Below, piece after piece: positions 5,138 to 8,232 of a DNA stretch of 8,232 bases; positions within the stretch are counted from its first letter, which is position 1; each line of letters starts with the position of its first letter. The translations under genes and the position numbers were made by a program. Source of the stretch: an uncultured Clostridia bacterium (GTDB taxonomy: Bacteria; Bacillota; Clostridia; Oscillospirales; Ruminococcaceae); contig CALERQ010000141.1 of assembly GCA_937907305.1 (NCBI GenBank), positions 1 to 8,232 on the forward strand. Direction: 5' to 3'. The notes under the pieces were generated by a model, which did no database searches, was not told the origin of the DNA, and worked only from the letters and a program-made list of their open reading frames with translations.

Positions 5138-5632
5138 ATGAATTCCCGTTGGAACAGCACCGAAGCATACGACCTTTCACTATACGAAGTCCCGGCCGAG
5201 CCGGCTAAGCGTCCGCAGCCCGTCCCGGTGGCCAAGAATAAAGCCCAGAGCAAGAAAGCAGCCCAGAGAGGCGCGATGCGGCGCCTGACCGCCTGTGCCG
5301 TGCTGGTGGTGGTTTTCCTGGCACTGGTGCTGTATCAGAATGTTTCTACCATTGAGCTGGGGAATGAGATACAGACCCAGAACGACCTGTATGCCGCCCT
5401 GCAGGATGAATACAGCTACCTGAGCGGCAAGCTGACTGCCAAGACTGCGCAGGAGGTGGACAGCTATGCCGCTGCCCAGGGTCTGTGCAAGGTGCAGGAT
5501 TACCAGGTGAGCTACATCCGGCTGAATGACACCGATGTAGCGGTGCGCACCGAGGCGGCGCCTTCCGGTTCGGTGCTGGAGAGCCTGATGGACAGTATGG
5601 ATACCGCGCTGGAATACCTGCGGATCAAATAA
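5138..5632 (+). CDS. ftsL: FtsL/DivIC-like septal cell division protein
   Basis: This is probably the FtsL-type bitopic protein that partners DivIB/FtsQ and DivIC/FtsB at the septum and activates the septal peptidoglycan synthase. The assignment rests on topology and position (between rsmH and the PBP), because this family conserves little sequence. The 164 residues comprise a cytoplasmic tail (1-48) rich in Pro, Lys and Ala with a basic patch (33-49), one membrane segment (about 50-67), and an extracytoplasmic helix (about 68-102) with a coiled-coil pattern (IELGNEIQTQNDLYAALQDEY). A segment around 105-127 then has the DivIC/FtsL-like sequence 'AAAQGLCKVQDYQVSYIRL'. The last ~37 residues form a tail beyond the usual ~100-120-residue length. 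AAGGAGG (5123-5129) lies 8 bases before the ATG. DivIC cannot be excluded by sequence alone. Confidence 0.8.
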   Translation: MNSRWNSTEAYDLSLYEVPAEPAKRPQPVPVAKNKAQSKKAAQRGAMRRLTACAVLVVVFLALVLYQNVSTIELGNEIQTQNDLYAALQDEYSYLSGKLTAKTAQEVDSYAAAQGLCKVQDYQVSYIRLNDTDVAVRTEAAPSGSVLESLMDSMDTALEYLRIK

Positions 5633-5660
5633 AATAGACTGTAACGGTGGTGCAGATTCC

Positions 5661-5727
5661 AAGAGGTAAGATCCTGTCTTACCTCTTTCGCCACATTTTA
5701 CGGGGGAACGACAAATTCCCCTATTTT
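5661..5727 (+). terminator. Tandem hairpins in the ftsL-PBP gap (possible attenuator)
   Basis: The 123-base gap holds two hairpins in series. The first is a perfect 11-pair stem, AAGAGGTAAGA/TCTTACCTCTT (5661-5671 with 5677-5687, loop TCCTG). The second is GGGGAA/TTCCCC (5703-5708 with 5716-5721, 7-base loop) followed by TATTTT (5722-5727). The second resembles a weak intrinsic terminator; the first lacks a proper T-run. They could partly terminate transcription, or stabilise and process the message, so that the PBP is made at a different level from the genes before it. I found no convincing promoter between the hairpins and the PBP. Confidence 0.45.
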
Positions 5728-5755
5728 CCTCATTTTAGCGGAAAGGAGACTCCGA

Positions 5756-7978
5756 ATGGCCTCGATCCCCAATAAAAAAATGCGCGGACGCGCCATACTG
5801 GTGGCGGCATTGCTTATCATCGTCGGTTTTGGGCTGGTCATTCACCAGCTGTACCGGGTGCAGCTGGTGGAGGGAGAATCCTATAAGCAGGAGGCTATGA
5901 GCCGCCAGCTGCGAGCCACCACCATCAATGCCAACCGGGGGACCATTTACTCCGCCGATGGACAGATATTGGCAGCTTCCGCCACCTCCTGGCGAGTCAT
6001 TTTCTCCCCAGCGGATATTACCGATGAGCAGGCAACGCTGCTGGCCGATGGCATGAGTGAGATTCTTGGTGTGGATCGGGATTTTATCCTGGAGCGTGCC
6101 AGTAATAAAAAGAGCTTTTATCAGGTCATCAAAAGCCGGGTGGATAAGGAAACCGCCGACGCGGCGTATCAGTTTGCCCTGGATAATAAAATAAACGGCG
6201 TGACGCTGCTGCCGGATACCACCCGCTACTACCCCTATGGCACCATGGCCTCCACCGTGCTGGGCTTTGTGAATGCTGATAACGAGGGCGCCTATGGGCT
6301 GGAAGCCTACTACAACAGCACCCTGAGCGGCACCCCTGGCAAGGTGGTGACCGCCAAGAACGCCTGGGGCACCGATATGCCATATACCTATCAGGATATC
6401 ACCAAGGCGGAGGATGGCAACAGCCTGGTGCTGACGCTGGACAGTAATATTCAATCGGTGATAGAAAAGCACCTGGCCACTGCCCTGACCGAGCACGCGG
6501 TACAGAACCGCGCGACGGTCATTGTGCAGGATGTGAACACCGGGGCGATACTGGGCATGACCACCATGCCGGACTATGATCCCAATAATCCGCAGGCCAT
6601 CGTTTCGGAGATCTCCCTGCAAAAGCTGGCCCAGTACGAAGAGGGCAGCGATGAGTATAAGGAGGCCTTTGCCTACGAGCAGCAGGTCCAGTGGAGCAAT
6701 AAGGCGGTGAACGAGGCCTATGAGCCGGGCTCGGTGTTTAAGGTCATCACCACGGCCACGGCGCTGGAAACCGGCGCGGTGACGATGCAATCCAGCTTTA
6801 ACTGCATCGGCAGTTATGTGGCGGGCGGTATAGTAAAGCACTGCTGGAAACACGCCGGCCACGGCCTGCAAACACTGGCGCAGGCCATGCAGAACAGCTG
6901 CAATCCCGCCTATATGCAGATCGGTGAGCGGATAGGCGGTACCAATTTCTACAATTTCTTTACCTCTTTCGGGCTTACCGAGACCACCGGCATTGACCTG
7001 CCGGGCGAGGAGAGCGGTTATTTTTACAGCGAAGCACAGCTCAATTCCACCCAGGGCAACCTGGAAACAGCCTCCTTCGGCCAGAGCTTTAAGGTGACGC
7101 CCATTCAGCTCATCACCGCCATCTCCGCTTCGGTAAACGGCGGCTACCTGTATGAGCCCTATGTGGTGGATAAGGTGCTGGACAGCGACGGCAATGTGGT
7201 TTCGGTCACCGAACCGACCGTCCGCCGCCAGGTCATCAGCGAGGAAACCAGCCGCCAGGTGTGCAAGCTGATGGAAGGCGTTGTGACCTACGGCTCCGGT
7301 AAAAACGCGGCCGTACCGGGATACAGCATCGGCGGCAAGACCGGCACCAGTGAAAAGCTGGATTCTGACCGCGGCTACTATACCTACTCCTTTGTAGGGG
7401 TGGCCCCGATGGATGACCCCAAGGTGGCGGTATTGCTCATTTTGGATGAACCCTATGAGACCGACCTGTACGGCTCTACCGTGGCGGCTCCCGTGGTGGG
7501 TGCCATCCTTTCCGAGATCCTGCCCTATATGGGGGTAGAAACCAACTACACCGCCGCGGAGCTGGCGACTATCAATGTGACGGTGCCCAATGCAGTAGGC
7601 CAAAGCGCCCATATGGGCATGGCGGCCATGACCCAAAAGCAGCTTTCTGCAGTGATCGTAGGCGGCGGGGATACCGTTATTGCCCAGGTGCCGGCCTCCG
7701 GCTCCGTTATCCAGAAGGGCAGCACCGTCATCCTGTATACCGATCAGGAATCACAGGAGCAAAAGGTGATCGTCCCCGATGTGCGCGGCAAGACCGGCCA
7801 GGTGGTCAATACCATCCTGATCAACGCCGGACTGAACCTGGATGCCGATGGCATCGGCAGGATAAGTGATACCGCGGTGGCTATCGAGCAAAGCATAGAG
7901 CCCGGTACTGAGGTGCCGAGAGGAACACTGATCACCGTGACCTTCAGCAATACCGTCAAGACAGAAAATTCACCATAA
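5756..7978 (+). CDS. ftsI: Class B penicillin-binding protein with two PASTA domains (FtsI/PbpB/SpoVD type)
   Basis: This is a peptidoglycan D,D-transpeptidase anchored in the membrane with its catalytic part outside; it crosslinks septal wall during division or, in sporulating relatives, spore cortex. The 740 residues comprise a short basic cytoplasmic start, one membrane segment (about 12-32), the PBP dimerisation/pedestal domain opening with RGTIYSADG (61-69), and the transpeptidase. The latter has SxxK at Ser326-Lys329 (PGSVFK), SxN at Ser381-Cys382-Asn383 and KTG at 528-530. Two PASTA domains follow (about 605-663 and 670-735). PbpB of B. subtilis has two PASTA domains and SpoVD has one. 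However, Cys363 and Cys382 have the 19-residue spacing of the SpoVD redox-sensitive pair, so the protein mixes traits of both. AAGGAG (5743-5748) lies 7 bases before the ATG. murE follows 21 bases after the stop. The symbol marks the family role, not a proven ortholog. Confidence 0.95.
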   Translation: MASIPNKKMRGRAILVAALLIIVGFGLVIHQLYRVQLVEGESYKQEAMSRQLRATTINANRGTIYSADGQILAASATSWRVIFSPADITDEQATLLADGMSEILGVDRDFILERASNKKSFYQVIKSRVDKETADAAYQFALDNKINGVTLLPDTTRYYPYGTMASTVLGFVNADNEGAYGLEAYYNSTLSGTPGKVVTAKNAWGTDMPYTYQDITKAEDGNSLVLTLDSNIQSVIEKHLATALTEHAVQNRATVIVQDVNTGAILGMTTMPDYDPNNPQAIVSEISLQKLAQYEEGSDEYKEAFAYEQQVQWSNKAVNEAYEPGSVFKVITTATALETGAVTMQSSFNCIGSYVAGGIVKHCWKHAGHGLQTLAQAMQNSCNPAYMQIGERIGGTNFYNFFTSFGLTETTGIDLPGEESGYFYSEAQLNSTQGNLETASFGQSFKVTPIQLITAISASVNGGYLYEPYVVDKVLDSDGNVVSVTEPTVRRQVISEETSRQVCKLMEGVVTYGSGKNAAVPGYSIGGKTGTSEKLDSDRGYYTYSFVGVAPMDDPKVAVLLILDEPYETDLYGSTVAAPVVGAILSEILPYMGVETNYTAAELATINVTVPNAVGQSAHMGMAAMTQKQLSAVIVGGGDTVIAQVPASGSVIQKGSTVILYTDQESQEQKVIVPDVRGKTGQVVNTILINAGLNLDADGIGRISDTAVAIEQSIEPGTEVPRGTLITVTFSNTVKTENSP

Positions 7979-7999
7979 ACTGACCCACAGGAGGCCGCT

Positions 8000-8232
8000 A
8001 TGCCGAACCAGCCCGATCGGGAGGTTCAATGTGAAGGACTGCTGCAAGCGCTGCCGCCGGAGATGGAACCCATCTGCGACAGCCGCGGGGAAGTAAAAGA
8101 TAAGATCTTTGTCTGCATCAAGGGTGACCGCCACGATGGCCATTCCGATGCCGCGGGAGTGCTGCGGCGGGGCGCTGCCGCCATAGTGACCCAAAAGAAG
8201 TTGGGACTGCCCCGGGAATATAAGATCGGAAG
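8000..8232 (+). CDS. murE: UDP-N-acetylmuramyl-tripeptide synthetase MurE (5' part, cut by the window edge)
   Basis: MurE adds the third stem-peptide residue (meso-diaminopimelate or lysine) to UDP-MurNAc-L-Ala-D-Glu in the cytoplasm. Only the first 77 codons are present, covering the N-terminal UDP-substrate-binding domain. Visible matches are CDSRGEVKDKIFVCIKG (about 26-42), corresponding to the family DSR-x-V-x-x-G-x-x-F-V-A-x-x-G block; DRHDGHSDA; and RRGAAAIV. The glycine of the first block is Lys here. The ATP-binding GTxGKT motif and the residue-choosing DNPR/DDxR motif lie beyond the edge, so the added amino acid cannot be told. MurF shares this N-terminal pattern and remains possible, but murE is the usual gene after this PBP. 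AGGAGG (7989-7994) lies 5 bases before the ATG. Confidence 0.8.
   Translation, partial: MPNQPDREVQCEGLLQALPPEMEPICDSRGEVKDKIFVCIKGDRHDGHSDAAGVLRRGAAAIVTQKKLGLPREYKIG

Noticed and set aside
5735..7636. 633-codon open frame on the minus strand over the PBP
   Set aside because: It is a shadow of the PBP coding sequence: His- and Gly-rich translation with no recognisable domain or ribosome binding site.
1..8232. Search for a defence, phage, CRISPR or secondary-metabolite system
   Set aside because: Every substantial + strand frame is a recognisable repair, ribosome-modification, division or wall gene, except the coiled-coil protein. There are no direct-repeat arrays, integrases, transposases or composition breaks.

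Overview
The window looks like ordinary chromosomal housekeeping DNA from a Gram-positive bacterium of the class Clostridia, most likely Oscillospiraceae (a Faecalibacterium/Gemmiger/Subdoligranulum-like gut anaerobe). The reasons are: Bacillota-type strong Shine-Dalgarno sequences (AGGAGG) before every gene; the order mraZ-rsmH-ftsL-PBP(PASTA)-murE; a clostridial coiled-coil gene of unknown role after rsmD; and fairly GC-rich codon use that is uniform through the genes. The genus is inference from gene content, not from a search. All genes read on the + strand.

Layout. Bases 1-200 hold a run of back-to-back hairpins in a region without a convincing gene, although frame 1 is open from the left edge to a stop at 181-183 and could be the tail of an upstream gene. 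An extended -10 promoter (220-247) then drives uvrC (273-2126), which encodes nucleotide excision repair endonuclease subunit C. A possible internal promoter precedes rsmD (2209-2766; GTG start; 16S rRNA G966 methyltransferase). This is followed closely by a soluble coiled-coil protein of unknown function (2782-3369), and the unit closes with a clear intrinsic terminator (3392-3426).

A 361-base gap (3370-3730) separates this unit from the division and cell wall (dcw/mra) cluster. The gap holds the terminator, a near-consensus sigma-A promoter (3613-3641), a LexA-like dyad just upstream of the -35, and three GTGG repeats exactly 10 bp apart that match the architecture of MraZ operators. The cluster then runs mraZ (3731-4150, true start inside the longer open frame), rsmH (4161-5087), an ftsL/divIC-like septal protein (5138-5632), a class B PBP with two PASTA domains (5756-7978) and the first 77 codons of murE (8000 to the edge).

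The genes work together as follows. MraZ probably represses its own operon. RsmH modifies 16S rRNA. The FtsL-like protein and the PBP act at the septum, where the PBP crosslinks peptidoglycan. MurE supplies the cytoplasmic precursor. I see no phage, IS, CRISPR, defence or biosynthetic system. The points worth a second look are regulatory (MraZ boxes, the LexA-like site, paired hairpins between ftsL and the PBP, the hairpin array upstream of uvrC) and protein-level (a SpoVD-spaced cysteine pair in a PBP with PbpB-like PASTA content, exact hendecad repeats in the unknown coiled-coil protein).
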